From an uncultured Clostridia bacterium (GTDB taxonomy: Bacteria; Bacillota; Clostridia; Christensenellales; Borkfalkiaceae): a DNA stretch of 37,525 bases. How positions within the stretch are numbered: position 1 is the stretch's first letter; each line of letters begins with the position of its first letter. This document shows, in pieces, positions 6,738 through 14,623 of this stretch. The position numbers and the translations under genes are program-made. The stretch covers positions 1 through 37,525 of the forward strand of contig CANQJJ010000015.1 in assembly GCA_947624215.1 (NCBI GenBank), in the 5' to 3' direction. Under the pieces are notes generated by a model, which was not told the origin of the DNA, did no database searches, and saw only the letters and a list, made by a program, of their open reading frames with translations.

Positions 6738-7073
6738 TCATGCCCAGCCGAGTTTTTGGCCGCCGAGGATGTGGATGTGCAGGTGCGGCACCGTCTGGCC
6801 CGCGTCTTCGCCCTGGTTGATGACGAGCCGATAGCCTCCGTCCAGCCCGAGCTTGGGAGCGAACGCGGCGATCTTGGCGAGCATGCACCCGACGAGCGCC
6901 GTGCGGGGCGCATCCATCTCGGAGAGCAGTTTGAAGTGCTCCTTGGGGACGGCCAAAAGATGGATCTGCGCGATGGGCTCGATGTCTTTGAAGATGATCA
7001 TCTCCCCGTCTTCATACACCTTGGCCGCGGGGATCTCCCCTGCGACGATCTTGCAAAAAATACAGTTTTCCAT
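6738..7073 (-). CDS. HIT-family nucleotide hydrolase (Hint type)
   Basis: A protein of 111 residues. CIFCKI (4-9) is the zinc-type N-terminal signature, and HLHIHILGG (97-105) is the histidine triad with the nucleophilic His at the middle of HxHxH. Bacterial Hint proteins hydrolyse AMP from amine or acyl adenylates such as aminoacyl- or lysyl-AMP. The length is typical. The start lies 12 nt after the mtaB stop, so it is the last gene of the prmA-rsmE-mtaB operon, a conserved order in Firmicutes. A terminator hairpin follows the stop. Confidence 0.93.
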   Translation of the reverse strand: MENCIFCKIVAGEIPAAKVYEDGEMIIFKDIEPIAQIHLLAVPKEHFKLLSEMDAPRTALVGCMLAKIAAFAPKLGLDGGYRLVINQGEDAGQTVPHLHIHILGGQKLGWA

Positions 7074-7085
7074 ATGTCCTCCTTG

Positions 7086-8309
7086 TCACTCCACACGGGA
7101 GAGAATTTCGCATGTTGCGCCCCCGTCGCGGTATCCGAGAAGGCGGACCTCGTACATGCCCCCCTCCGATGCGCTCTCATGGAAGACGCGGATATAGTTT
7201 TCGGTGTAGCCGCCGTCCTCCTCGAAGAGGGCGGTGAAGGTCTTTTTGAGATTTTTTTCGATGTAGCGGCGCTCGGCGTTTTTGGCGGCTTCGAGCATGC
7301 GGCCCATGCGCTCCGCCTTGACGGCGGGAGGGATATCCTTGAGCTTGGCCGCGTTGGTGCCCTTGCGCGGGGAGAAGGGAAAGGCGTGCACCTTGGCAAA
7401 GCCCGCCTCCTCCACGATGGAGAGCGAGGCCGCGAAGTCCTCCTCCCGCTCGGTGGGAAAACCCACGATGATGTCCGTCGTGATGGCGGCGCCGGGGAAG
7501 GCGGCATAGATCTTACGGCAGGCCGCGAGGTATTCCTCCCGCGTGTAGCGGCGGTTCATGGCACGGAGCACCTCGCTCGACCCGCTCTGCAAAGAGAGGT
7601 GGAAATGGGGCGCCGTACCCGCCTCGCGCATGGCGGCAAGCAGTTCGTCCGTCACGGCACTCACCTCGAGCGACCCCAAACGGATGCGCGCGGGCACATC
7701 TTTGAGGGCGAGCACGAGGCCGCCGAGCCCGGTATCCCCGTCGCGGTAGGAGGAGAGGTCGACGCCCGTGAGCACGATCTCCTTGGCGCCGCACGCCCCC
7801 GCCTCCCCGAGAATGCTTTGAAGGCCGCGCGAACGGCTCCTGCCGCGAAGGTAGGGAATGAGGCAGTAGGAGCAGAAACGGTTGCAGCCGTCCTGCACGC
7901 GGAGAAAGGCGCGCGTGCGCGTCCTCTTGGGCATGGGTAGCTCGCAAAAGGTCTCCTCGCTCTCCACGGCGACGCCGCGGGCATCGAGCATCTGCAAAAT
8001 TTTGTCCTTCCGCATCGCCCCCGAGACATACGTCACACCCTCGCGGGAGGCAAAGGCTTCGGCGTTGTTCTGGGCAGCGCACCCGAAGACGATGACGGGC
8101 GCGGCGGGGTTGAACTTGCGCATGCGGGCTACGGCCTGCCTGCTCTTTTTTTCGGCCTCGGCGGTCACCGCGCAGGTGTTGAGCAGATACAGATCGGCCT
8201 CCCCGAGCACATCGGTGACCTCGTAACCGCGCTCCTCGAGCCCGCGCATCAGGGAGGCGCTCTCCGCCTCATTCAGTTTGCACCCGAGGGTGAAGACGCA
8301 CGCTCTCAT
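7086..8309 (-). CDS. mtaB: tRNA ms2t6A37 methylthiotransferase
   Basis: A protein of 407 residues, a radical-SAM methylthiotransferase that turns t6A37 into ms2t6A37 in ANN-decoding tRNAs. The N-terminal domain begins 'MRACVFTLGCKLNEAES' and has three cluster cysteines (C10 in LGCKLN, C46 in NTCAVT, C77 in FGCAA). The radical-SAM triad is DGCNRFCSYC (C142, C146, C149). A short TRAM-like C-terminus follows. 'TLGCKLN' and 'NTCAVT' distinguish MtaB from MiaB. The ATG at 8309 overlaps the rsmE stop as ATGA; the longer open frame upstream lies over rsmE and is not used. Same operon as prmA, rsmE and HIT. Confidence 0.93.
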   Translation of the reverse strand: MRACVFTLGCKLNEAESASLMRGLEERGYEVTDVLGEADLYLLNTCAVTAEAEKKSRQAVARMRKFNPAAPVIVFGCAAQNNAEAFASREGVTYVSGAMRKDKILQMLDARGVAVESEETFCELPMPKRTRTRAFLRVQDGCNRFCSYCLIPYLRGRSRSRGLQSILGEAGACGAKEIVLTGVDLSSYRDGDTGLGGLVLALKDVPARIRLGSLEVSAVTDELLAAMREAGTAPHFHLSLQSGSSEVLRAMNRRYTREEYLAACRKIYAAFPGAAITTDIIVGFPTEREEDFAASLSIVEEAGFAKVHAFPFSPRKGTNAAKLKDIPPAVKAERMGRMLEAAKNAERRYIEKNLKKTFTALFEEDGGYTENYIRVFHESASEGGMYEVRLLGYRDGGATCEILSRVE

Positions 8310-9022
8310 CCGAGTTCCCCCAAAAAATATGCGGCGACGGACAGAAGGGCAATGGCCGCCGTCTCGGCGCGCAGGATCCTCCGCCCGAGCGAGACGCCCG
8401 CATAGCCCATCTCCAACGCTAAGGAGAATTCCTCCTCGGAAAATCCCCCTTCGCTCCCGACGACGAGCGCGCACGAGCCCTTGACCGCGGACATGGTACC
8501 CGCGTTATCCCTCAAAAACTCACAGGCGAAGAGTTTGCTCTCATAGCCGAGCCCCTCTTCGAGCGCCCCTTTGAGGTTATCGCGGAAGATGATTTCGGGT
8601 GCGCGGGTGCGGCGGCACTGCTTGGCGGCCTCCTGCGCCACCCGTCTGAAACGTTCGAGCTTGTTGTCGTTGATGTAGGCGGAGGAATAGGCCGAGGAGA
8701 AGACGACCACCCTCTCCGCGCCGAGCTCCGTCGCCTTCTGCACGACGAGCTCCGTCTTATCCCCCTTCAAGAGCCCTACGATGAGGCACATCGCGGACAT
8801 GGGTTCGGTGTCTTGCGTCTGCTCGCCCGTGACATGCAGGAGCATGCGCGCCTTTTCGACGCGCGAAACGATGGCCGAATAGGCCTTGCCCGTGCCGTCG
8901 AGCAGGGTCACTTCGTCCCCCGCGGTGAGCCGCAAAACATTCTTTGCATGGCGGAATTCGCCCTCCGTGAGCGCGACTTCCTCTCCGATCTCTTCTACGA
9001 AAAAGCGCTTGGGCGTGGCCAT
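8306..9022 (-). CDS. rsmE: 16S rRNA m3U1498 methyltransferase
   Basis: A protein of 238 residues, the usual RsmE length. The N-terminal PUA-like domain opens with 'PKRFFVEE..HAKNVLRLTAGDEV'. The C-terminal SPOUT fold carries the knot signatures GSEGGFSEEE and LGRRILRAETA, which bind SAM. The enzyme methylates N3 of U1498 in 16S rRNA within the assembled 30S subunit. The gene starts directly after the prmA stop and overlaps mtaB by 4 nt (ATGA), so the three are co-translated. Two copies of the dispersed CATGG word occur inside the gene (8489-8500, 8795-8806). Confidence 0.94.
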   Translation of the reverse strand: MATPKRFFVEEIGEEVALTEGEFRHAKNVLRLTAGDEVTLLDGTGKAYSAIVSRVEKARMLLHVTGEQTQDTEPMSAMCLIVGLLKGDKTELVVQKATELGAERVVVFSSAYSSAYINDNKLERFRRVAQEAAKQCRRTRAPEIIFRDNLKGALEEGLGYESKLFACEFLRDNAGTMSAVKGSCALVVGSEGGFSEEEFSLALEMGYAGVSLGRRILRAETAAIALLSVAAYFLGELG

Positions 9023-9023
9023 A

Positions 9024-9962
9024 TCAACCTCTCAGAACAAGCGCGCACCACGCGCCTGCTTGCCGCTCTTCGGCCACATCCAGCCCCTGTGCCGTGAACG
9101 CCTGCTTGACGGCGGGAAGCCTGTCTTCGAGGATGCCCGAAAGTATTACGGTGCCACCATGTCTGAGGTGAGTGGGGATAGCGGGCGCGAGAAAGAGCAA
9201 GATCTCCGCCGTGATGTTGGCGAGAATGAGGTCTGCCTCCATGGCCGTATCATCGACGAGATTGCTCTCGGAGACGACGATCTTCCCCTCCGCGCCGTTC
9301 TTTGCGGCGTTGTGCTTGGCGCTTGCGACGGCGATGGGGTCGATGTCGGTGAGGTAGCAGAGCTTTGCCCCGAGCTTTGCGGCCGCGATGCCCAGAATGC
9401 CGCTCCCGCAACCGACGTCGAGGACGGTATCCCCCTCTTTGAGGTATTTCTGCATGAGTTCGACGCACATGGCCGTCGTCTCGTGCTCGCCCGTGCCGAA
9501 AGCCATGTTGTTGTCGAGGAGGATGACCTTCTCGCCGGGCTGCCCGCGGTATTCGATCCACTCGGGCACGACGGCGACATTGCCCAAATGGATGGGGCGG
9601 AAGTGCTTCTTCCACACTTCCAGCCAATCGTCCCCGTCGATGAGCTTTTTGCTCTCCTCGAGGGTGCCGAAGTCCACGGTGCCCTCCGCACGGTCGCGGC
9701 GGCCGTAGAGCTCCCGCATGATCGCGGGGATCTCCCCCTCGCGCGCGGGGTCCAGAAAGGCCTTGACGAGCACGTCGGTGCGGGGCGCGGTGAGCGAATC
9801 GTCGAGATAGTCCCAATAGATACCTGTTTTCCCCGTCTGCAACGCGACGACGTCGGCATAATCGGAGACGGCCACGCCGCCCTCGGTGTAGTCCCAGAGC
9901 ACATCGGCGACGAGCTCGCTCGCCTCGGAGGTGGTGCGTACGGTAAGTTCGATGTATTTCAT
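9024..9962 (-). CDS. prmA: Ribosomal protein L11 methyltransferase
   Basis: A protein of 312 residues. The N-terminal substrate-recognition domain precedes a class I SAM-dependent core with 'DNNMAFGTGEHETT' (150-163), the PrmA signature, and motif I LDVGCGSGILG (181-191). 'NITAEIL' holds the catalytic-loop Asn. PrmA trimethylates L11. It is first in the operon; dnaJ, often upstream in Firmicutes, is absent. The chosen ATG (9962) is the family start and lies 6 nt after a consensus -10 box, so the mRNA should be leaderless; no Shine-Dalgarno is present. Confidence 0.94.
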   Translation of the reverse strand: MKYIELTVRTTSEASELVADVLWDYTEGGVAVSDYADVVALQTGKTGIYWDYLDDSLTAPRTDVLVKAFLDPAREGEIPAIMRELYGRRDRAEGTVDFGTLEESKKLIDGDDWLEVWKKHFRPIHLGNVAVVPEWIEYRGQPGEKVILLDNNMAFGTGEHETTAMCVELMQKYLKEGDTVLDVGCGSGILGIAAAKLGAKLCYLTDIDPIAVASAKHNAAKNGAEGKIVVSESNLVDDTAMEADLILANITAEILLFLAPAIPTHLRHGGTVILSGILEDRLPAVKQAFTAQGLDVAEERQAGAWCALVLRG

Positions 9963-9968
9963 ACGACT

Positions 9969-9997
9969 ATTATAGAATGCCGCGCGGAAAAAGTCAA
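9969..9997 (-). promoter_or_regulatory. Promoter of the prmA operon, giving a leaderless transcript
   Basis: On the minus strand TTGACT (9992-9997), 17-nt spacer, TATAAT (9969-9974). Six bases (AGTCGT) separate the -10 box from the prmA ATG, so transcription should start at or next to the A of the start codon. Confidence 0.8.
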
Positions 9998-10107
9998 GAA
10001 CTTTGGCGCCACGGCCGCGCAACCCCGATGAAAGACGGGGATAAAATTTGCGTTGCAGGGTTGAAGATCCGCCCAAACGAAGTCCGTGTTCTGGGAAACG
10101 AACACCC

Positions 10108-10482
10108 CCTTGCTGTCCCTGTAAGGGAAAGTGGCGCACTGTCCTTGTGCGCCGAAAGGGTTTCTCCTCCTCATCCGCCCTACGGGCACCTTCCCCAGAA
10201 GGGAAGGCAAGGGGCGCTCACACGGACCTGGGCGCGGACATGGTACCCTCATACGCAGTCCGACCCTCATACCGACCCCGAGGCGTAGCCGAGCGGGGAG
10301 CGTATCCTGAGCGAATTGGCATAATACTTCCACATCAGCCATTGCTGATGTTTTCATTGCACTTTGTCGCTCAAGATTCACTCGGGCTTACGCCCTCGGA
10401 ATGAGGGACTCTGCACGGGCCCCGTCGCCACCCCACCCCCCTACCCCCCTCCCATGGAGGGGGCACGCTTCGATTGGGTTTG
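10108..10482. repeat. Intergenic mosaic repeat, copy B
   Basis: No gene is visible between 10000 and 10590. Module 1 of copy A returns at 10110-10215 (close to 90% the same by eye), and module 3 with 'GGCCCCGTCGCCACC' and 'TCCCATGGAGGGGG' at about 10418-10463. Two exact copies of the dispersed 12-mer GGACATGGTACC lie here (10236-10247) and just beyond (10508-10519). 'CATCAGCCATTGCTGATG' (about 10332-10349) is a small perfect inverted repeat. Confidence 0.8.
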
Positions 10483-10519
10483 AGCGCGCTCCATAGCCAC
10501 TCATCGCGGACATGGTACC
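10236..10519. repeat. Two intergenic copies of the dispersed word GGACATGGTACC
   Basis: Exact copies at 10236-10247 and 10508-10519, both followed by CTC. Other exact copies are at 3116, 8489, 19073 (same orientation), 17377 and 37496 (opposite). One-base variants are at 4458, 20061, 23989 and 26769. Longer variants with CATGGG are at 7929, 13769, 14492, 22043, 22080, 26140, 27192, 30894 and 31146. Confidence 0.85.
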
Positions 10520-10590
10520 CTCGAATGATGTCCGTCCGCTCCTGTCTTCTTCCTCAGCCCTCGCGGTGGGAATAAAATTTGCAAACCCGC

Positions 10591-10619
10591 TTGAAAATCA
10601 TCAAAAAATATGCTATAAT
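10591..10619 (+). promoter_or_regulatory. Promoter of the NCS2 permease gene
   Basis: TTGAAA (10591-10596), 17-nt spacer, TATAAT (10614-10619). The leader is only about 30 nt, so it has no room for a purine riboswitch. Confidence 0.8.
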
Positions 10620-10656
10620 AAAACATCCACCCGCGGGAGCGGGACGGGAGGAAACG

Positions 10657-12216
10657 ATGGACGAAACCATAAACGAAACGATGAACGAAATCATGGACGG
10701 GACAAATCCCGCCGTGGAGGAAGCGCAGGCCCGCGATGACGCCGCGTTGCAGGGGCCCACGCCGCCGGGCGGGTTCCGCGGCAAGATAGACAAATTCTTC
10801 GGCATCACCGCCGCCGGCTCGAATTTTAAGCGGGAGACGCTCGCGGGCTTGACCACCTTCATCACGATGGTCTATATCCTCATGATCAACGCGGGCATGC
10901 TCGGGCAGGTCATCCCTGCGGAGAGCGCGGAGGCAGCCTACGGCGCGGCCTATATCGCAACGGCCATGGGGGCGGTCGCGGGGACCATGCTCATGGCCTT
11001 TCTCGCGCGCATGCCCCTTGCACAGGCCTCGGGGCTGGGGATCAGCGCCTTCATCGTGTATACCCTCATCCTCGGCGGAACGGGCCTGAGCTACGCCAAC
11101 TGCCTCGTCTTCACCCTCTTCGACGGCGTCATCTTCATCCTGCTCACGGTCACGGGGCTGAGAAAGAAGATCTTCGCGGCCATCCCCGCCGGCATCCGCA
11201 ACGCCATCCCCGTCGGCATCGGTCTGTTCATCGCCTTCATCGGCATGCAGAATGCGGGCATCATCGTGGCGGACGGCTCCACGCTCGTCTCCTTCGTCTC
11301 CTTCAACCTGCTTGGGGACAACACCTACTTCAACATGGCGGGGGCGCTGGTGGCACTGCTCGGCGTCGTGGCCATCGCCGTCATGATCAAGAAAGACGTG
11401 AAGGGCGCCATCCTCTGGGGCATTCTCGGCTCGACTGCGCTCTACTACGCCTTGACGGGCATCGGCGCGGCGTGCGGCTCCGAGGCCTGCCTGGATCTCT
11501 ACGGCGGGTTTGCGCTCTCGGATCCCTTTGCGGCCTTTGCGGCGTGGGGCAAATACTCCGCGGGGGCGCTCTTTACTGAGGGATTCGACTTCTCTGCCTA
11601 CCTCGCGGTGGAGGGGCACAGCGCGGGCACGCTCATCGTCCTGCTCTTCTCCTCCGCGCTCTCGCTCGGCATGATCGCCATGTTCGATACCATCGGCACC
11701 CTCTATGCCACCTGCGACAAGGCCAAGCTCCTCGATGAGCACGGGGCCCCCATCCGCATGCAGCACATGATGCTCTCCGACGCCGTGGCCTCCTGCGTCG
11801 GGGCCGTGGCGGGGACCTCCACCGTGACCACGCTCTCGGAATCTGCCTCGGGCGTTGCGGCGGGCGGCAGGACGGGATTTACCTCCCTCGTGACGGGCGT
11901 GCTCTTCCTCATTGCCATGCCCCTCTCCCCCGTGGCGCGGCTCATTCCCGCCTGTGCGACGGCGGGCGCACTGCTCTGGGTGGGCGTGCTCATGATGTCC
12001 TCCGTCACCAAGATCGACTGGTCGGACCCCGGGGACTCCCTCGTCGCCTTCCTCACCTTCGTCATCATGCTGCTCGGCTACTCCATCTCCAAGGGTATCG
12101 GCGTCGGCATCCTCGCCTACATCCTCATCAAGCTGTGCACGGGGAAGATAAGAGAGATCACGCCCACGACGTATGTTGTCGGCGCCCTCTTCCTCACGAT
12201 GTTTTTGCTCACCTGA
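10657..12216 (+). CDS. NCS2-family purine permease (AzgA/PbuG group)
   Basis: A protein of 519 residues with about 12 membrane helices. Family landmarks are 'ETLAGLTTFITMVYILMINAGML' near the N-terminus, GLGISAF, MFDTIGTLYATCDKAKLLDE, and 'TSTVTTLSESASGVAAGGRTGFTSLV', where the Glu and the GGRTG loop shape the purine site. This AzgA-like branch imports hypoxanthine, guanine or adenine by proton symport. The acidic N-terminal ~35 residues (MDETINETMNEIMDGTN) are an unusual extension. GGGAGG sits 5 nt before the ATG at 10657; an upstream in-frame start would lie over the promoter. Its 3' end overlaps the convergent MATE gene by 8 nt. Confidence 0.9.
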   Translation: MDETINETMNEIMDGTNPAVEEAQARDDAALQGPTPPGGFRGKIDKFFGITAAGSNFKRETLAGLTTFITMVYILMINAGMLGQVIPAESAEAAYGAAYIATAMGAVAGTMLMAFLARMPLAQASGLGISAFIVYTLILGGTGLSYANCLVFTLFDGVIFILLTVTGLRKKIFAAIPAGIRNAIPVGIGLFIAFIGMQNAGIIVADGSTLVSFVSFNLLGDNTYFNMAGALVALLGVVAIAVMIKKDVKGAILWGILGSTALYYALTGIGAACGSEACLDLYGGFALSDPFAAFAAWGKYSAGALFTEGFDFSAYLAVEGHSAGTLIVLLFSSALSLGMIAMFDTIGTLYATCDKAKLLDEHGAPIRMQHMMLSDAVASCVGAVAGTSTVTTLSESASGVAAGGRTGFTSLVTGVLFLIAMPLSPVARLIPACATAGALLWVGVLMMSSVTKIDWSDPGDSLVAFLTFVIMLLGYSISKGIGVGILAYILIKLCTGKIREITPTTYVVGALFLTMFLLT

Positions 12217-13537
12217 CGGACGGTTTCATTTTTCGGGAAGTCATGGCCACTCTCACCGCAACGTAAATAAACGTGATCGCCTCCGTAAGCGGCATGACAG
12301 CCCAAAGGGAGGCACCGCTATGAAAGAGCACAGGGAAGGCATACACTAAGATCCCGTTCAGGAAAATACCGCGAAGCACGGATACGAGAAAGGAATCTAC
12401 CCGTTTCAAAATTGATTGAAAATAGTAAGTGGACGAGACATTCAGAGATAACAAAACAAAGGAAGTGGCATAAAGCCGGATCGCAAAGAGTGCTTTCTCC
12501 AAAATTTCATCCGTGGGGCTCATAAAAATACGGACAAGGCCATTGGGGATGCACATGGAAAAAACCGTCCAGAAACAGCCGAAGAACAGCGCGGCGAAGA
12601 TCCCGTAGCGCAAACAGCTTCCGACTCTGTCCGTTTTTCCCGCGCCGAAATTGACCGAAAGAATGGGCTGGGCCGCCTGCCCGACGCTGTATGCACAGCA
12701 TTGCACGAACGTAAACAGCTGTATGATGACGCCATAGACGGAGAGGTCTGCCTTCCCGAGATACTTCATGATCTGATTGTTCATCAAAATCGTAAAAATT
12801 CCCATTGCCACATCGACGAAGAAAGACGAAAACCCCGTGGACGCGATCGCGATCATGTCTTTCCCGCAAAACCTCCGATCAAAACGGAGGGTATTTTTTT
12901 TGCAAAAGAAATGGCTCGATAGGACAAAAAGAGTGATAAACGCCCCGATCGCCGTGGCGACCCCCGCGCCCATCGCCCCCATGTCCAAGGCAAAAACAAA
13001 AAATCAATCTCCAAATATATTGAAGATCCCGCCCGCAAGGACGGCGGCCGTCGTAAGGCGCGGGTCGTTGTCGTTACGGATAAAACAAGATAAAAAATTG
13101 TTGAACGTAAATACGGGCAAACAGAATTTAATGGGAAGAAGATATCTCCGCGCATAGGGCAACAGGGCATCATCCGCACCGAACAGCCGTAAAATATGTT
13201 CATCGAAGAAAATCATGGCAAGCCAAAAGAGCGCGATCAGGCCTGCCGTCATGAGCAGGGAAAGCGTGAAATATCCGTTTGCCCTTTCTCTCTCGGCTTT
13301 TCCGAGGGCGTTCCCGTAAAGGACCGCGCCGCCTATCCCCGTCAGAAGTCCGATCGCATAGATGATATTCCATACGGGGGAAACACAGGCAAGCGCGGCG
13401 GTCGCATCCGGTCCCTCATACCGGCCGACCATCGCCATATCGACGATCCCGTAGATCATGGAGATCAGGGTGCTGCCGAAGGATGCCAGCAGATAATTAA
13501 AATAAATTTTTTTGAGATTTCCTTCGAGAAAGTCCAT
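12209..13537 (-). pseudogene. MATE-family multidrug exporter interrupted by an in-frame TGA
   Basis: Both halves lie in the same frame and together give a ~440-residue MATE transporter with about 12 helices. Landmarks are MDFLEGNLKKIYFNYLLASF at the start, 'IYGIVDMAMVGRYEG', 'QAAQPILSVNFGAGK' in the second half, and 'FQSILKR' near the end. A single TGA at 13004-13006 splits it inside 'GGIFNIFGD-stop-FFVFALDMGAMGAG'; one base change from TGG (Trp) would explain it. Elsewhere TGA ends genes normally. The gene is otherwise undamaged, with GGGAG 5 nt before the ATG at 13537 and a consensus promoter, so the loss is recent, a sequencing error or a readthrough site. Confidence 0.8.
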
Positions 13538-13550
13538 ATTTGCTCCCAAA

Positions 13551-13684
13551 ATGAAAACGGGCCGAATAAGTTCCGAACGGTACGGTCTCTTATCCAACAT
13601 TCGCTACGGCTATGTTGCTCCGAGATCTTCCCTTTCGGCATCTTATCCGGCCCGCAGTTACGACCGCGTTGCCCTCTGATGAGT
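13551..13684 (-). promoter_or_regulatory. Structured leader of the MATE gene, attenuator candidate
   Basis: The ~145-nt leader is closed by a 13-bp helix (13642-13654 with 13558-13570, one G·U) followed by UUUUCAUUUU. Inside are CAACAU/AUGUUG and smaller hairpins. GGAUAAGA occurs twice (starting near 13648 and 13594 on the minus strand). The downstream CUUAUUC can pair with either copy, giving two exclusive folds just before the GGGAG of the MATE gene. It is not a class I recognise. Confidence 0.4.
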
Positions 13685-13690
13685 GGGATC

Positions 13691-13719
13691 ATTATAGCAC
13701 AGTCTGAAAATCAAGTCAA
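13691..13719 (-). promoter_or_regulatory. Promoter of the MATE gene
   Basis: TTGACT (13714-13719), 17-nt spacer, TATAAT (13691-13696) on the minus strand. Confidence 0.8.
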
Positions 13720-13783
13720 GCGATAATGCCCCATCTGTTGATTTTTATGAATTTTGAGCCGCGGACGCGGACATGGGTATGGG

Positions 13784-14623
13784 TCAGGTCCCCGTCTCGT
13801 GGAAGTAGCGGTTATACATGCCGTGCAGGTAGCGGCAGGTCTCGTCGTCGGTGGAGGGCTCGCCCGAGAAGTCGTATTTGCCGTTGACGCGCCACAAGTT
13901 GAGCACGGAGATGCGGACGGCGTCGTGCGGGCAGGAGAAGGCACAGCCCATACAGCCCACACAGTGCATGCCGAATTTGGGGCGGCCGTCTACCATGCGG
14001 ATGTTCCCGCTCGGGCAGAGCGCCGCGCACGCACCGCACCCCGCGCACAGCTTTTTCGAGACGCGGAAGGTCTTGCCGATGAGGGGCATCGCGGGGTGTT
14101 CGATCCTGAGCACAAAGGCCGCAGAACGGCGGACGGGGCCGACATGTCTGAGATCCCCCTGCAATGCGTCCACAATGTGCACGTCGCGATAGATGCGGGC
14201 AAGCGCCGTCTTCCACATGCGCGAGACCATGCCTTGGGAGTGGCGGAACAGGATGTTGTAGGGCATGACGTAGGTGAATTCGCCCTTCACGGTATACCCC
14301 TTCTTGGTGAGGATGCGGCGGGGAGTGATGCCCGAGGCGTCGTTGAGCTTGGAGGGCTCGCCCGAGGTGCGCAAAAGGTAGACCGTCTTCCCCCCTTCGG
14401 GCATGGATCTGAGGAAAGAGAGCACGGTCGTCGGAGCGTTGAACGCGTGCACGGGATAGCCCACGATGAGCAGATCGTAAGCCTCGATTTCGGGCATGGG
14501 TGCCCCCTTTTTGATCATGAAGAGCTCGGAGGTGTGCCCGAGCGCGGCGAGTTCTCCCGCAAAAGTCTCTGAAACGCGGCGGGTGTTGCCCGTGCCCGAA
14601 AAGACGCAAAAGAGGATGTTCAT
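13784..14623 (-). CDS. Flavodoxin-like/ferredoxin fusion (EFR1-type)
   Basis: A protein of 279 residues. The N-terminal flavodoxin-like fold has the FMN phosphate loop SGTGNT (9-14) and 'YDLLIVGYPVHAFNAP'. The C-terminal bacterial ferredoxin domain has two [4Fe-4S] motifs: CAGCGACAALCP (193-204) and CVGCMGCAFSCP (221-232). Such fusions shuttle electrons between flavin and iron-sulfur partners; clostridial genomes hold many of unknown partner. Its ATG overlaps the stop of the upstream epimerase-like gene (ATGA, 14620-14623), so the two are co-translated. This suggests that the pair acts in one redox step. Confidence 0.88.
   Translation of the reverse strand: MNILFCVFSGTGNTRRVSETFAGELAALGHTSELFMIKKGAPMPEIEAYDLLIVGYPVHAFNAPTTVLSFLRSMPEGGKTVYLLRTSGEPSKLNDASGITPRRILTKKGYTVKGEFTYVMPYNILFRHSQGMVSRMWKTALARIYRDVHIVDALQGDLRHVGPVRRSAAFVLRIEHPAMPLIGKTFRVSKKLCAGCGACAALCPSGNIRMVDGRPKFGMHCVGCMGCAFSCPHDAVRISVLNLWRVNGKYDFSGEPSTDDETCRYLHGMYNRYFHETGT

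Noticed and set aside
10620-10656. Purine riboswitch ahead of the NCS2 permease
   Set aside because: Only about 30 nt separate the predicted transcription start from the ATG, too short for the aptamer.
10501-11766. Minus-strand open frame opposite the NCS2 permease
   Set aside because: Charged low-complexity translation typical of a shadow; the plus-strand frame has about 12 membrane helices and family signatures.
13004-13006. Selenocysteine or recoded Trp at the TGA of the MATE gene
   Set aside because: No selenocysteine hairpin is visible just downstream and TGA is used as a stop in neighbouring genes, so nonsense mutation is simpler.
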